Shown: one piece after another, positions 24,543-33,352 of the stretch
How the letters are laid out: every line of letters starts with the position of its first letter
Numbering within the stretch: the stretch's first letter is position 1
Source of the DNA: Spirochaetaceae bacterium bin103
Lineage (GTDB): Bacteria; Spirochaetota; Spirochaetia; SZUA-6; Bin103
Assembly: GCA_002238925.1 (NCBI GenBank)
Contig: MPNH01000014.1
Coordinates: 20,743 to 84,742 of the forward strand
Reading direction: 5' to 3'
Length of the DNA: 64,000 nt
The notes under the pieces: generated by a model
The model's database searches: none
What the model saw: the letters and a program-made list of their open reading frames with translations, nothing else
What the model was told of the DNA's origin: nothing
Translations under genes and position numbers: made by a program

Positions 24543-25373
24543 GTGGGAATCCTGGATGGCAAGGTCGCGCTGGTAACCGGCGCCGGCGGGCGCAACGGCA
24601 TCGGCCGGGCGGTGGCGCTGCGCCTGGCGGAGGACGGCGCGGACGTGGCGGTAAACGACCTGGTCGTCAAGCCGCGCGCGGGCAGTGACTGGGACGGCCT
24701 GCCGGCGCTCGTGCGCGAGATCGAAGCGCTCGGCCGGCGCTCGCTCGCCGTTACCGCCGACGTGGGCGACGCGGCGCAGGCGCAGGCGATGATCGCCGGT
24801 GTGGTGGATGGCCTCGGCAGCCTGGACATCCTGGTCACCAACGCCGGGACCCCGGCCGGGCGCGACCGGGTGGCGATCGTGGAGCTCGAGGAGCAGCACT
24901 GGGATCGCGTGCTGCGGGTGAACGCGAAGGGCACGTTCCTGTGCTGCCAGGCGGCCGCGCGGTCAATGATCGCGGCCGGGCGCGGCGGGCGGATCATCAC
25001 CATGTCGTCGGTTTCGGGCAAGCAGGGCCGGGCGCGGTTCGGCGCTTACGCGGCGTCCAAGTTTGCCGTTATCGGGCTGACCCAGGCGCTCGCGCACGAG
25101 CTCGGCCCGCACGGCATTACGGTCAATGCGCTGTGCCCGGGCGTGATAGACACCGAGCGCTATGACGATATCGCCAACGCCACCCGCGACCCCGACACTA
25201 CCACCGAGGAGCGGCTCGCGAGCCTGTTGTCCGGCGCCGCCCGCGCCACCCCGCTGGGCCGGGTCGGCAACGCAGCCGACGTCGCCCGCGTGGCGGCGTT
25301 TCTGGCCGGACCGGACAGCGATTTCGTTACCGGCCTGGCCGTACCGGTGGCCGGCGGCCTGTACATGCAATAG
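24543..25373 (+). CDS. Short-chain dehydrogenase/reductase
   Basis: NAD(P)-dependent Rossmann oxidoreductase of 276 residues. It has the cofactor motif VTGAGGRNGIGRAVA (11-25), NAG (about 101-103), a catalytic Ser in MSSVSG, and YAASK supplying Tyr and Lys. The C-terminus RVGNAADVARVAAFLAGPDSDFVTGLAVPVAGG is typical of FabG-like SDRs. The start is GTG 24543 following the nitroreductase stop by 12 bp. Substrate unknown; the insertion after the cofactor-binding segment (KPRAGSDWDGLPALV) resembles SDRs acting on acyl-CoA or hydroxy-acid substrates, but this is weak. Confidence 0.9.
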   Translation: MGILDGKVALVTGAGGRNGIGRAVALRLAEDGADVAVNDLVVKPRAGSDWDGLPALVREIEALGRRSLAVTADVGDAAQAQAMIAGVVDGLGSLDILVTNAGTPAGRDRVAIVELEEQHWDRVLRVNAKGTFLCCQAAARSMIAAGRGGRIITMSSVSGKQGRARFGAYAASKFAVIGLTQALAHELGPHGITVNALCPGVIDTERYDDIANATRDPDTTTEERLASLLSGAARATPLGRVGNAADVARVAAFLAGPDSDFVTGLAVPVAGGLYMQ

Positions 25374-25419
25374 CCGCACCGCCCGTACCGCATCGGAGCG
25401 CTCGTAGCGCTCCGGCCGG

Positions 25420-25448
25420 TTGACCGGGGTCGGGCACGTTGCTAAGGT
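25420..25448 (+). promoter_or_regulatory. Sigma70-like promoter of the ABC permease pair
   Basis: TTGACC (25420-25425), 17 bp spacer and TAAGGT (25443-25448) end nine bases before GTG 25458. The -35 box is the same as that of the binding-protein gene at 20963. Confidence 0.6.
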
Positions 25449-25457
25449 CGGAGAGCG

Positions 25458-26459
25458 GTGGTTCAGTACCTTATTCGCCGAGTCGGCTACATGCTGGTTA
25501 CCCTGCTGGGGATTTCCATTCTGGCGTTCATCGTGATCCAGGCGCCGCCGGGCGACTACCTCGACATCTATATCCAGCAGTTGCGCGAGCGCGGCATCGA
25601 GACCGACCGCGAGGAACTGGCCGGCCTGGAGGCCCGCTACGGACTCAATCAGCCGGTACTGGTGCAGTACTTCAAGTGGATGGGCAACCTGATCACGCTG
25701 GACCTGGGCAAGTCGCTGGCCACCCAGCAGGAGGTAATCGACATCCTGGGCGAGCGGGTACCGCTGACCGCCATGATCACCCTGCTCACCACCGTGTTCA
25801 CCTTCGCCGTGGCAATTCCGATCGGCATCTTCGCCGCCACCCACCAGTACTCGCTGACCGACTACTCGGTGTCGACGCTCGGGTTCATCGGCCTGGCCAC
25901 GCCCAACTTTCTGCTCGCGTTGATCCTGATGTTCCTGGCCAGCCGCTGGCTGGGGGTGAGCATCGGCGGCCTGTACTCCCCGGAGATGGTGACGGCGCCG
26001 TTCAGCCTGGCCAAGCTGTGGGATCTGATCAAGCATCTGCCGGTGCCGATTATCGTGGTGGGCACCGCCGGCACCGCGGCGCTGATCCGCATCATGCGCG
26101 CCACCATGCTCGACGAGCTGCGCAAGCAATACGTGATCACGGCACGGTCGAAGGGCGTCGAGGAACAGCGCCTGCTGTTCAAGTACCCGGTACGGATCGC
26201 CGTCAATCCGCTGGTCAGTACCATCGGCTGGCTGTTGCCGGAGATCATCTCCGGAGAAACGGTCACCGCCATCGTGCTGAGCCTGCCCACGGTCGGACCC
26301 CTGCTGCTCACCGCCCTGCTGCAGCAGGACATGTACCTGGCCGGCAGCATCATCGTGGTATTGAGCCTGCTCACCGTGGTCGGCACGCTGCTCTCCGACC
26401 TGCTGCTGGCGGTGGTCGATCCCCGCATCCGCATGGAGCGCAAGGCCGCCGCGGCATGA
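25458..26459 (+). CDS. ABC transporter permease, DppB/OppB type
   Basis: Inner-membrane subunit (333 residues) of a peptide-type ABC importer. The N-terminus YLIRRVGYMLVTLLGISILAFIVIQ and the extracellular-domain LEARYGLNQPVLVQYFKWM are characteristic. The cytoplasmic coupling loop lies in MRATMLDELRKQYVITARSKGV, followed by PVRIAVNPLVSTIGWLLPEIISGETVTAIVLSLPTVGPLLL. Six helices are visible. The start is GTG, with a promoter box just upstream and a short GGAG. It overlaps the second permease by ATGA. The ATPases are coded 10 kb away; the binding protein at 21 kb is the likely partner. Confidence 0.95.
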   Translation: MVQYLIRRVGYMLVTLLGISILAFIVIQAPPGDYLDIYIQQLRERGIETDREELAGLEARYGLNQPVLVQYFKWMGNLITLDLGKSLATQQEVIDILGERVPLTAMITLLTTVFTFAVAIPIGIFAATHQYSLTDYSVSTLGFIGLATPNFLLALILMFLASRWLGVSIGGLYSPEMVTAPFSLAKLWDLIKHLPVPIIVVGTAGTAALIRIMRATMLDELRKQYVITARSKGVEEQRLLFKYPVRIAVNPLVSTIGWLLPEIISGETVTAIVLSLPTVGPLLLTALLQQDMYLAGSIIVVLSLLTVVGTLLSDLLLAVVDPRIRMERKAAAA

Positions 26460-27595
26460 GCGCGGATGTCGCCATCGCGGTAAAGGACCCCTCAGGCCCC
26501 GACCAGCTGCAGGAGCAGTACTTCATCGCCTCCCAGTGGCAGCTGGTGTGGCGCAAGTTCCGCCGCCACCACCTGGCGGTGCTGGGCATGAGCGTTCTTG
26601 CAGTCCTCTATCTCGTGGCCGTGTTCGCCGAGTTCTTCGCACCCTACGACAAGCTGCTGCGCAACACCGATCTGCGCTTTGCCCCGCCGCAGCGGATTCG
26701 CGTATTCCATGAGGGCCGGCTCACCGCGCCCTTCGTGTACGGCTACACCACCGAGCGCAACCTGGAGACGTTCCGCGAGGAGTTCACGGTCGACCAGAGC
26801 CAGCGGTTCCGCATCGGGCTGTTCGTGCGCGGCGGCGAGTACCGGCTGTGGGGGCTGTTCAAGTCGGACCTGCACTTTTTCGGCACCCGCGACGAAGGCG
26901 GCTACGTGTACCTGTTCGGCACCGAGCGGCTCGGACGCGACGTGCTGTCGCGAATTGTCATTGCCTCGCGCATCTCGCTGAGCGTGGGCCTGGTGGGGGT
27001 GTTCATCGCCTTCATTCTCGGCTGCCTGCTCGGCGGCCTGTCCGGATACCTCGGCGGCTGGGTGGACAACGTCATCCAGCGAGTGGTGGAGATCCTGATC
27101 TCGGTGCCGACCATCCCGTTGTGGCTGGCGCTCAGCGCCGCCCTGCCGGCGACCTGGTCGATCGTCGCCGTTTATTTCGGCATCACGGTGATCCTGTCGC
27201 TGATTGGCTGGACCGGCCTGGCGCGCGTGGTGCGCGGCAAGCTGCTGGAACTGCGCGAGGCCGACTTCGTGCTGGCCGCGCGCATCGCCGGCAAGCAGGA
27301 GCTGCCGATTATCCGCCAGCACCTGCTGCCCTCCTTCGCCAGCTACCTGGTGGTGGACATCTCGCTGCGCATCCCGGGCATGATCCTGGGCGAGACCGCG
27401 CTCAGCTTCCTCGGCTTCGGCATCCGCCCGCCGGCGGTCAGCCTCGGGTCGCTGCTGATCGACTCCCAGAACGTGGCCACCCTCACCACCCACCCGTGGA
27501 TGCTGCTGCCGGCGCTGCTGGTGATCGTGATCGTGCTGTGCTTCAACTTCGTCGGCGACGGCCTGCGCGACTCCGCCGACCCCTACCACCAATAA
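26456..27595 (+). CDS. ABC transporter permease, DppC/OppC type
   Basis: Second membrane subunit, 379 residues. It opens with QWQLVWRKFRRHHLAVLGMSVLAVLYLVAVFAEFFAPYD, then a long periplasmic insertion (about 70-150) that includes FGTDxxGRD-like FGTERLGRDVLSRIV. The EAA coupling loop is AARIAGKQELPIIRQHLLPS, and the C-terminus LGETALSFLGFGIRPPAVSLGSLL is conserved. The periplasmic domain is about 80 residues longer than in DppC, as seen in a subgroup paired with long binding proteins like the one at 21 kb. The start ATG overlaps the previous stop. Confidence 0.95.
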   Translation: MSADVAIAVKDPSGPDQLQEQYFIASQWQLVWRKFRRHHLAVLGMSVLAVLYLVAVFAEFFAPYDKLLRNTDLRFAPPQRIRVFHEGRLTAPFVYGYTTERNLETFREEFTVDQSQRFRIGLFVRGGEYRLWGLFKSDLHFFGTRDEGGYVYLFGTERLGRDVLSRIVIASRISLSVGLVGVFIAFILGCLLGGLSGYLGGWVDNVIQRVVEILISVPTIPLWLALSAALPATWSIVAVYFGITVILSLIGWTGLARVVRGKLLELREADFVLAARIAGKQELPIIRQHLLPSFASYLVVDISLRIPGMILGETALSFLGFGIRPPAVSLGSLLIDSQNVATLTTHPWMLLPALLVIVIVLCFNFVGDGLRDSADPYHQ

Positions 27596-27601
27596 CCCAG
27601 A

Positions 27602-28255
27602 CTAAAAGCCCAGCGGCACGAAGGTGAGGTAGCGGAGCAGGGCGCCGGCGACCGCCATCAGGCGCGAGAATACCGGTACGCCGACCACGCTGAGCAGGAT
27701 CATCCCGAGCAGCAGGTAGGAGCCGAAGCGCGCGTTGTAGCGGCGGTAGACGTCGGCGGCGCGCGCCGGCAGCAGGTGGGGCAGGATGTAGTGGCCGTCG
27801 AGCGGGCCGAGCGGGATCAGGTTGAACAGCATCAGCAACAGGTTGACGCGCGCGAGCAGTACGAAGAAGGTGACCGGGCCCTCGGCAAAGAACAGGTCCA
27901 CGCCGGCGGCGCGCAGCAGCAGGAACAGGTTCCAGGTCACCACCGCGAGCAGCAGGTTGCCGGCCGGGCCGGCGGCGGCAATCCACAGGTCGGCGCGCGG
28001 CGTGCGGAAGTTGCGCGGATCGGTGGGCACCGGGCGCGCGTAGCCGAAGCCGACCAGCACCACCATTGCCAGGCCCATCGGATCGATGTGGCGCACCGGG
28101 TTGAGGGTGAGCCGGCCCGCGTATTCGGCGGTGCGGTCGCCGTTCAGCTTGGCCACGTAGGCGTGGCCGAACTCGTGTATCGACAGCGACGTGATCAGCG
28201 CCGCCACCAGCAGCGCAAAGAGCAGGACCTCGCCGCGGAACAGCAACTCGATCAT
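27602..28255 (-). CDS. Site-2 protease family membrane metalloprotease (M50)
   Basis: Intramembrane zinc protease of 217 residues. HEFGH (27-31) in the first helix supplies two zinc ligands and the catalytic Glu. NLIPLGPLDGHYIL near residue 150 supplies the third (Asp). Four to five helices are predicted with no PDZ domain, so it belongs to the compact M50B class with a minimal fold. Its ATG overlaps the stop of the NHL lipoprotein gene (ATGA). It ends 6 bp from the convergent permease gene. The coupling suggests function with, or on, the lipoprotein or a pathway it senses. Confidence 0.9.
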   Translation of the reverse strand: MIELLFRGEVLLFALLVAALITSLSIHEFGHAYVAKLNGDRTAEYAGRLTLNPVRHIDPMGLAMVVLVGFGYARPVPTDPRNFRTPRADLWIAAAGPAGNLLLAVVTWNLFLLLRAAGVDLFFAEGPVTFFVLLARVNLLLMLFNLIPLGPLDGHYILPHLLPARAADVYRRYNARFGSYLLLGMILLSVVGVPVFSRLMAVAGALLRYLTFVPLGF

Positions 28256-29193
28256 CGCACTTCCACGGCCTGCAGGTCGTGGCGCAGCACCACGTGGTGG
28301 TAGCGATCCGCCGTGTACAGGGAGCCCGGTGCCCACGCCAACGGCCCGATGATGGCGCGCCGGCCCAAGCTGACGTAGCCGGCTGCGATGGCTGGCTCGA
28401 AGGTGCCGTCCGGTGCGATCACCTGGATGCGGTAGTTGGAGCGGTCGGCCACGTACACGCGGTCGACGTTGTCCACCACCAGCCCGGAGGGGAAGATGAA
28501 CGCTCCGCTGCTGCGCCCGCGCTCGCCCCACTCGGACACGAACGCGCCGTCCGCCGTGAACTTCTGTACCCGGTGGTTGTGCGCGTCCGCGACCCACACC
28601 GAGCCGGCCGAGTCGACCGCCACGGCGCGCACCTCGCGAAACTCCCCTGGCCGCGGACCCTCGCTTCCCCAGGAGGCCAGCCAGACGCCGTCGCCGGAGA
28701 AGCGCTGGATGCGGTGGTTGCCGGTGTCGGCCACGTACACGCTGTCGTCCGGCGCCACGGCGATTGCCCGCGGGCGGGCGAACTGCCCCGGACCGCTGCC
28801 GCTGCCGCCCCAGGTGGTCAACAACTCCCCGGCGGCGCTGAACTTCTGTACGCGGTGGGTGGTGAACTCCACCGTGTACACGGCCCCGTCGCCGCCGACG
28901 GCCAGGCCGCTCAGCCCCAGGAACTGTCCTGGCTCCGATCCCCATGAACCGAACGAATCGACGAACTCACCGTCCGCGGTTAGCTTCTGTACGCGGTGGT
29001 TGTCGGTGTCGGCAACGTAGAGAAAGCCGGCGCGGTCGACGGCGATGTGCGCCGGCGTGAAGAATTCGCCCGGCTCATAGCCGCGCGAGCCGATCAGCGA
29101 GATGCCGTCGTCGTTCATCGAACACGCCGCGCAGCCCAGGACCAGGGCGAGCAGCAGCGGCAGGCGGACGGCTCTGGCAGGCGCACGAAACAC
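28252..29193 (-). CDS. NHL-repeat lipoprotein (six-bladed propeller)
   Basis: Predicted lipoprotein of 313 residues. The signal LPLLLALVLGC puts the lipid-modified Cys at 21. About six NHL repeats follow, each of the form VYVADTGNHRIQRF...G..PGQF (examples: FLYVADTDNHRVQKL, VYTVEFTTHRVQKF, VWVADAHNHRVQKF, VYVADRSNYRIQVI). NHL propellers bind proteins, peptides or sugars. GTG 29193 is chosen because the signal peptide begins there; the frame stays open to 29271, but that would overlap the regulatory region of the divergent dehydrogenase. It is translationally coupled to the M50 protease. Confidence 0.85.
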   Translation of the reverse strand: MFRAPARAVRLPLLLALVLGCAACSMNDDGISLIGSRGYEPGEFFTPAHIAVDRAGFLYVADTDNHRVQKLTADGEFVDSFGSWGSEPGQFLGLSGLAVGGDGAVYTVEFTTHRVQKFSAAGELLTTWGGSGSGPGQFARPRAIAVAPDDSVYVADTGNHRIQRFSGDGVWLASWGSEGPRPGEFREVRAVAVDSAGSVWVADAHNHRVQKFTADGAFVSEWGERGRSSGAFIFPSGLVVDNVDRVYVADRSNYRIQVIAPDGTFEPAIAAGYVSLGRRAIIGPLAWAPGSLYTADRYHHVVLRHDLQAVEVR

Positions 29194-29282
29194 GGTGCAA
29201 TGGTCCGCACACCTTCCGGTGCAAGGCAAGCGCCCTCGGCGGGGTTGAGCAACGGTGAGGCGGCATGCCACGGTCTTGCAGG

Positions 29283-30200
29283 ATGAAAGCGCGAACTATC
29301 GAGTATCAGCCGGGCGGCGGGGTCCGCCTGATCGAGACGGCAGTTGCCGATCCGGCACCGGGCGAGGTGCAGGTGCGCGCCGCCGCATGCGGCATTTGTG
29401 CCTGGGACCTGTATACCTACCGTCACGGCAGCGATGCCCCGAGCGCGGCGCCGCCGGGTCACGAGGGGGTAGGCCGGGTGGTCAAGGTGGGCGCTGGCGT
29501 CAGCGGCCTGGCCGAAGGCGACGCGGTGGTGGCGCGCGGCTTCGCCACCGTGCACAACGTGCCCGCCGAGCGGGCGCTGCCCATTCCCGACACCGGCATT
29601 CCGCTTGAGCGCTGGATCGTGGAGCCGGTAAGCTGTGTGGTCACCGGCCTGGACCATACCCGCGCCCGCGCCGGCGACCGGGTGGCGGTAATCGGCTGCG
29701 GCTTCATGGGGCTGATGCTGCTGCAGGGGCTGGTGCGCTCGTGCGTGCACCACCTGGCGGCGATCGACGTGAACCGCGACCGGCTGGCCCTGGCGCGCCG
29801 CTTCGGCGTGGATGCCGTCTACCATCCGGACGATGCGGCGCTCGCCGGCGAGGCGCCGTTCGACTGCGTGGTCGATGCCTCCGGCGCGCAGGCGGGCCTC
29901 GACCTGGCCACCGGGATGCTCGCCGGCGGCGGCGTGCTGAACCTGTTCGGCTGGAATCACGGGCGCCCGTCGTTCAACGGCGACCGCTGGCACCTCGGCG
30001 GCTTCACGGTGGTCAATTCCGCCCCCGGCTCCCGGATCCGCAACCCCTTCCCACCGGCGATCCGCCTCATTGCCAAGCGCATCATCGACTTGCAACCGCT
30101 TATTACCCACACCGTGCCGCTCGACGGCTACCCCGACCTGCTGGCCAACGTCGCCGCCGGCGATCCCGGCTACATCAAGGGGGTCGTTACCCTCGACTGA
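29283..30200 (+). CDS. Zinc-binding alcohol dehydrogenase (MDR), short form
   Basis: Medium-chain dehydrogenase/reductase of 305 residues. Catalytic zinc ligands are in CGIC (Cys39) and GHE (His62, Glu63). The NAD(P)-binding Rossmann motif is VAVIGCGFMGLMLLQGL, followed by AIDVNRDRLALARRFGVDAVYH. The four-Cys structural zinc lobe is missing, which makes it shorter than classical ADH or sorbitol dehydrogenase, as in a family acting on inositol- or sugar-like polyols. It is divergent from the NHL gene. No ribosome-binding site is obvious. Substrate unknown. Confidence 0.88.
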   Translation: MKARTIEYQPGGGVRLIETAVADPAPGEVQVRAAACGICAWDLYTYRHGSDAPSAAPPGHEGVGRVVKVGAGVSGLAEGDAVVARGFATVHNVPAERALPIPDTGIPLERWIVEPVSCVVTGLDHTRARAGDRVAVIGCGFMGLMLLQGLVRSCVHHLAAIDVNRDRLALARRFGVDAVYHPDDAALAGEAPFDCVVDASGAQAGLDLATGMLAGGGVLNLFGWNHGRPSFNGDRWHLGGFTVVNSAPGSRIRNPFPPAIRLIAKRIIDLQPLITHTVPLDGYPDLLANVAAGDPGYIKGVVTLD

Positions 30201-30228
30201 CGGCCGGCGGCGGGCGCAGGAATCGTGC

Positions 30229-32466
30229 TCAGCGCTCCGGTTCCGCTTCCGTTTCCGTGTCGTCCACCTTGCGCGCGCCGAGCAGGTACCGGTACAGCTT
30301 GAGCGTGAGCTGCGGTTCCTGCTGCTCCAGCCGAATCCGGGCGTCCGGGGTGAGGTGGACCGTGCGGCACGGCTCGTCGGCGACCACCGCGGACGCTCTC
30401 TCGTGCAACGTCCCGGCCGGCCATACCATGTCGCCGGGGCGATACTGGTTCAACCGCGCTCCCGCGCCATCGTAGCCGGAGGCTTGTCCGGAAATAAGCA
30501 GTTGCAGGCCGTCGCGCGGCGCCCCGGGTCCCTTCAGCGCGGCACCGGAGTCGTACCGGCAGGCAGTCGCCCACGGGTGCAACTGCTCGATCAGCGACTC
30601 GAAGTCGATTTGCCGCTGCAGGTAGCGGTCGAGGTCGCCCGCGGCGTGCTCCAACAGGGCGGCCCGGCGCGCGTCGGCCCGGTCCGCGTCTTCCCGCCAC
30701 GCCGCGATCACGATCTCCTCGCAGCGCTCGAGGGCGCGGTCCAGATTCGGCTCCATCGGCAGATCCGCGTACAGCGGCGCGGCCAGATTATGCTCGAGCC
30801 CGCTGGACAGCGCCTCGGAGGCGGCGCTCAGCACCACGCGCACCCCGGCGGCATGCGCCTCCTGCAGGAACCGGCACAAGACGTTCACCGCCGAAAAGTC
30901 GAAGCCGGAGACGGCGGCGAAATCCAGCAGCAGGCACTGCGGGCGCGATGCACCGCTCAGGGACGCCTTCAGATGGTCCGCCAACGGGCACACGCTGCCG
31001 AAGAACAGGTAGCCGCGCAACCGGTAGCCGTGCAGCCGGCCGCCCTCGTCCAGCAGGATGGCGCGGTCGGGTACCGGGCGCGCCTTGTTGCTGTGCCGGT
31101 CGCTGCCGGTGAAGTGCGCTTCCACCGGGTCGACGCGGCTCAGGCGCGCCGCGAAGAACACCAGGGTGGCGAGCATCCCGGCTCCGACTCCCTCCAGCAG
31201 CCCGAATGCGATGATGGTAACGAAGATCAGCACGATAATGCCGTACTCCGACCACGGCAGCCGTCGGCGGCTCCTTATCAGCCCCTCGTCCAGCATGCCG
31301 AGTCCGGCGAACACCAGTATTCCTCCCACCAGGGGCGCCGGAACCAGCTCCAGCATGCCGTCGCCCAGGAACAGCGCGGCGCCGACCACCAGGGCGGCGA
31401 TCACCCCGGTCAGCCGCGTGGCGGCCCCGAACAGCTTGCTGCGCAGTGAGGCGGGCACCACGATGGTCGCCACCGTGCCGCCGCCGAGCCCGGAGATCAT
31501 GCTCGCCACTCCGGTAACCCGGAACTCCCGGTCCCAGTCCAGTTCCTGATCCGCCGCCAGCTCCAGGCCGGCCACGTTCAGGACCACGCAGATGAAGGCG
31601 ACCAGAACCACCGTCAGCATGTGGGGAACCTGCCCGGCCAGCGCGCTCCATTCGACGAGCGCCAGGTCGGCAGGCAGTAGCGCCGGCCACAGGCCGCCGT
31701 CGGCGGTGCTGGTGAGCAGCAGGCCGGCCGCCCGCGCCGCGTCGCCGGAGATGCCGAGGGCGTCGAGCGCGAGATGGTACGCACCGACGGCCAGTGCCAC
31801 GCTCGCCGGCAGGATCAGCGGGTTGCGCCAGCGCTTCATTGCCAGGTAGAGGGCGATCCCGTATACCACGCCGGGGCTCCATTTCCACAGCACCGAGGGC
31901 TCCAGCAGGGCGGGCAGCGTCCGCCAGTCCGGCTTCGCTCCCATCAGCGACATCGCGGCCAGGCATACGGCGCCGCCAATCCCGGCCACGAAGCCTCCGG
32001 CCACCGGAAACGGGATGAAGCGCACCAGGTTGGCGAGCCGGAACCGTCCGACCAGCAGACAGCACGCGCCGGTGATTACCGCGCTGATCACCAGCGCGCA
32101 CACCGTGGTAACGAACAGCGCGTGGCCGGCGGCGTCCATGGAGAAGCCGATGGTGGCCATCACGATAACCAGCGCGGGAGACAGACCCGCAATCGCCCCG
32201 CGGTAGCCGCCGGCGAGGGCGACCACCAGGCAGGTCGCGAAGTTGCCGAACAGCACCAGGCCCACGCCCTGGGAGGAGTAGGCCGCGAGCGGCCCCGAGA
32301 ATATGAAACTCCCGAACGCCACCTGCGCCACCAGCAGCCCCAATCCCGAGGTGAGTCCGGCTGCCAGCGCCGGCACGGCGCGCGGCGACACGAGGTCGGC
32401 ACGCAACTCGGCGGCCAGGCCCCGGATCGGCCGTCGCCGGGCGGGCGATTGTTGAGCTACCGGCAA
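30229..32466 (-). CDS. SulP/SLC26 anion transporter with STAS and cyclic-nucleotide-like domains
   Basis: A 745-residue membrane protein. The transporter domain (about 30-420, 12 or more helices; GGFVAGIGGAVCLAAMSLMG, VVLNVAGLELAADQEL, GLGGGTVATIVVPAS) belongs to the SulP family of sulfate, bicarbonate or other anion carriers. A STAS domain (about 465-570; LFFGSVCPLADHLKASL, LLLDFAAVSGFDFSAVNVL) follows, then a C-terminal cNMP-binding-like barrel (about 610-730; YRPGDMVWPAG). That domain order is seen in YchM-distant SulP proteins thought to be nucleotide-regulated. The start is TTG 32466, 13 bp after the sugar isomerase stop, making it the last gene of a four-gene operon. Confidence 0.9.
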   Translation of the reverse strand: MPVAQQSPARRRPIRGLAAELRADLVSPRAVPALAAGLTSGLGLLVAQVAFGSFIFSGPLAAYSSQGVGLVLFGNFATCLVVALAGGYRGAIAGLSPALVIVMATIGFSMDAAGHALFVTTVCALVISAVITGACCLLVGRFRLANLVRFIPFPVAGGFVAGIGGAVCLAAMSLMGAKPDWRTLPALLEPSVLWKWSPGVVYGIALYLAMKRWRNPLILPASVALAVGAYHLALDALGISGDAARAAGLLLTSTADGGLWPALLPADLALVEWSALAGQVPHMLTVVLVAFICVVLNVAGLELAADQELDWDREFRVTGVASMISGLGGGTVATIVVPASLRSKLFGAATRLTGVIAALVVGAALFLGDGMLELVPAPLVGGILVFAGLGMLDEGLIRSRRRLPWSEYGIIVLIFVTIIAFGLLEGVGAGMLATLVFFAARLSRVDPVEAHFTGSDRHSNKARPVPDRAILLDEGGRLHGYRLRGYLFFGSVCPLADHLKASLSGASRPQCLLLDFAAVSGFDFSAVNVLCRFLQEAHAAGVRVVLSAASEALSSGLEHNLAAPLYADLPMEPNLDRALERCEEIVIAAWREDADRADARRAALLEHAAGDLDRYLQRQIDFESLIEQLHPWATACRYDSGAALKGPGAPRDGLQLLISGQASGYDGAGARLNQYRPGDMVWPAGTLHERASAVVADEPCRTVHLTPDARIRLEQQEPQLTLKLYRYLLGARKVDDTETEAEPER

Positions 32467-32479
32467 GGCATCATCCGAC

Positions 32480-33352
32480 CTATCCCGGGTCGTTGCCGGT
32501 TACCTCGCGCACCAGCCGAGACAGGTAGGCGTGAGCGTCGCACACGTAGCGCGGCAGGTTTTCCGGATCCTCCACCTCCAGTTCCAGCGCCAGCGGGCCG
32601 TCGTAGTCGATCGCGTGCAGCTCTTCCAGGTAGCCGCGCAGGTCCACCTCCCCGCTGCCGAGCGGCACCGACACCGGGCCGCGGTGATCCTTCACGTGCA
32701 GGTTCCAGATCTTGTCGCCGTAAGCGCGAATGAAGGAGCGCCAGTCCACCTCGGAGCGGTGGAAATGGCCGGTGTCGATGGTGATGCCGACCTTCGGATG
32801 GTCGATCTCGCTGAAGATGCGGTCGAAATCGGCGCGCACCGAGAAGTTGGAGCCGTGGTGCGGCTCCAGGGCCAGCCGTACCGGCAGATGCTCCACCAGC
32901 GGCAGCAGCCGCTTGATGCCGGCGATCGGCGCCGCCAGCCCCACCGAGCGGATGCGCCCGCGGCGCGGCGCGGAGGCGAGCCCGTCGCGGATCGCCGCGG
33001 CCTGCGCCGCCGACATGCCGCCGGTCATCACCACCAGCGGCGACTGCAGCCCGACGGCCAGGGCGAACACGCTCGCCATCTGCTCGGCCGCCGCCGCCGC
33101 AGCCGCCTCCGAGTCGGCCGGGAAGGCGGGCGCATACACCTCCGTGCAGCGGCGCAGGCCGACCGCCAGCGCCGCCCCCCGCAGCTTGCCGGCATCGAGC
33201 CAGCGCGCCTCGCCGAGCGCGCGCTGCGCCACCGAGGCAATGCCCCAGGCGCGGAAGCCGGCGCGCGGCGCATAACGGAAGCAGGCGGCGGTCTCGTCGC
33301 CGTCGATGGCACGCGTCGCGCAGGTGGTGCAGGACAGGATGAAGCGGCTCAA
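32480..33352 (-). CDS. Sugar phosphate isomerase/epimerase (TIM barrel)
   Basis: Xylose-isomerase-like TIM barrel of about 290 residues. Metal-binding residues are likely in LALEPHHGSN, GITIDTGHFHRSEVDW and WNLHVKDHRG. The final LALELEVEDPEN supplies another acidic ligand. It starts with TTG overlapping the stop of the Gfo/Idh gene (TTGA), an uncommon but here plausible coupling, since the encoded LSRFILSCTTCA begins the first barrel strand. It is the third gene of an operon with another isomerase, an oxidoreductase and the SulP transporter. Substrate unknown. Confidence 0.82.
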   Translation of the reverse strand: MSRFILSCTTCATRAIDGDETAACFRYAPRAGFRAWGIASVAQRALGEARWLDAGKLRGAALAVGLRRCTEVYAPAFPADSEAAAAAAAEQMASVFALAVGLQSPLVVMTGGMSAAQAAAIRDGLASAPRRGRIRSVGLAAPIAGIKRLLPLVEHLPVRLALEPHHGSNFSVRADFDRIFSEIDHPKVGITIDTGHFHRSEVDWRSFIRAYGDKIWNLHVKDHRGPVSVPLGSGEVDLRGYLEELHAIDYDGPLALELEVEDPENLPRYVCDAHAYLSRLVREVTGNDPG

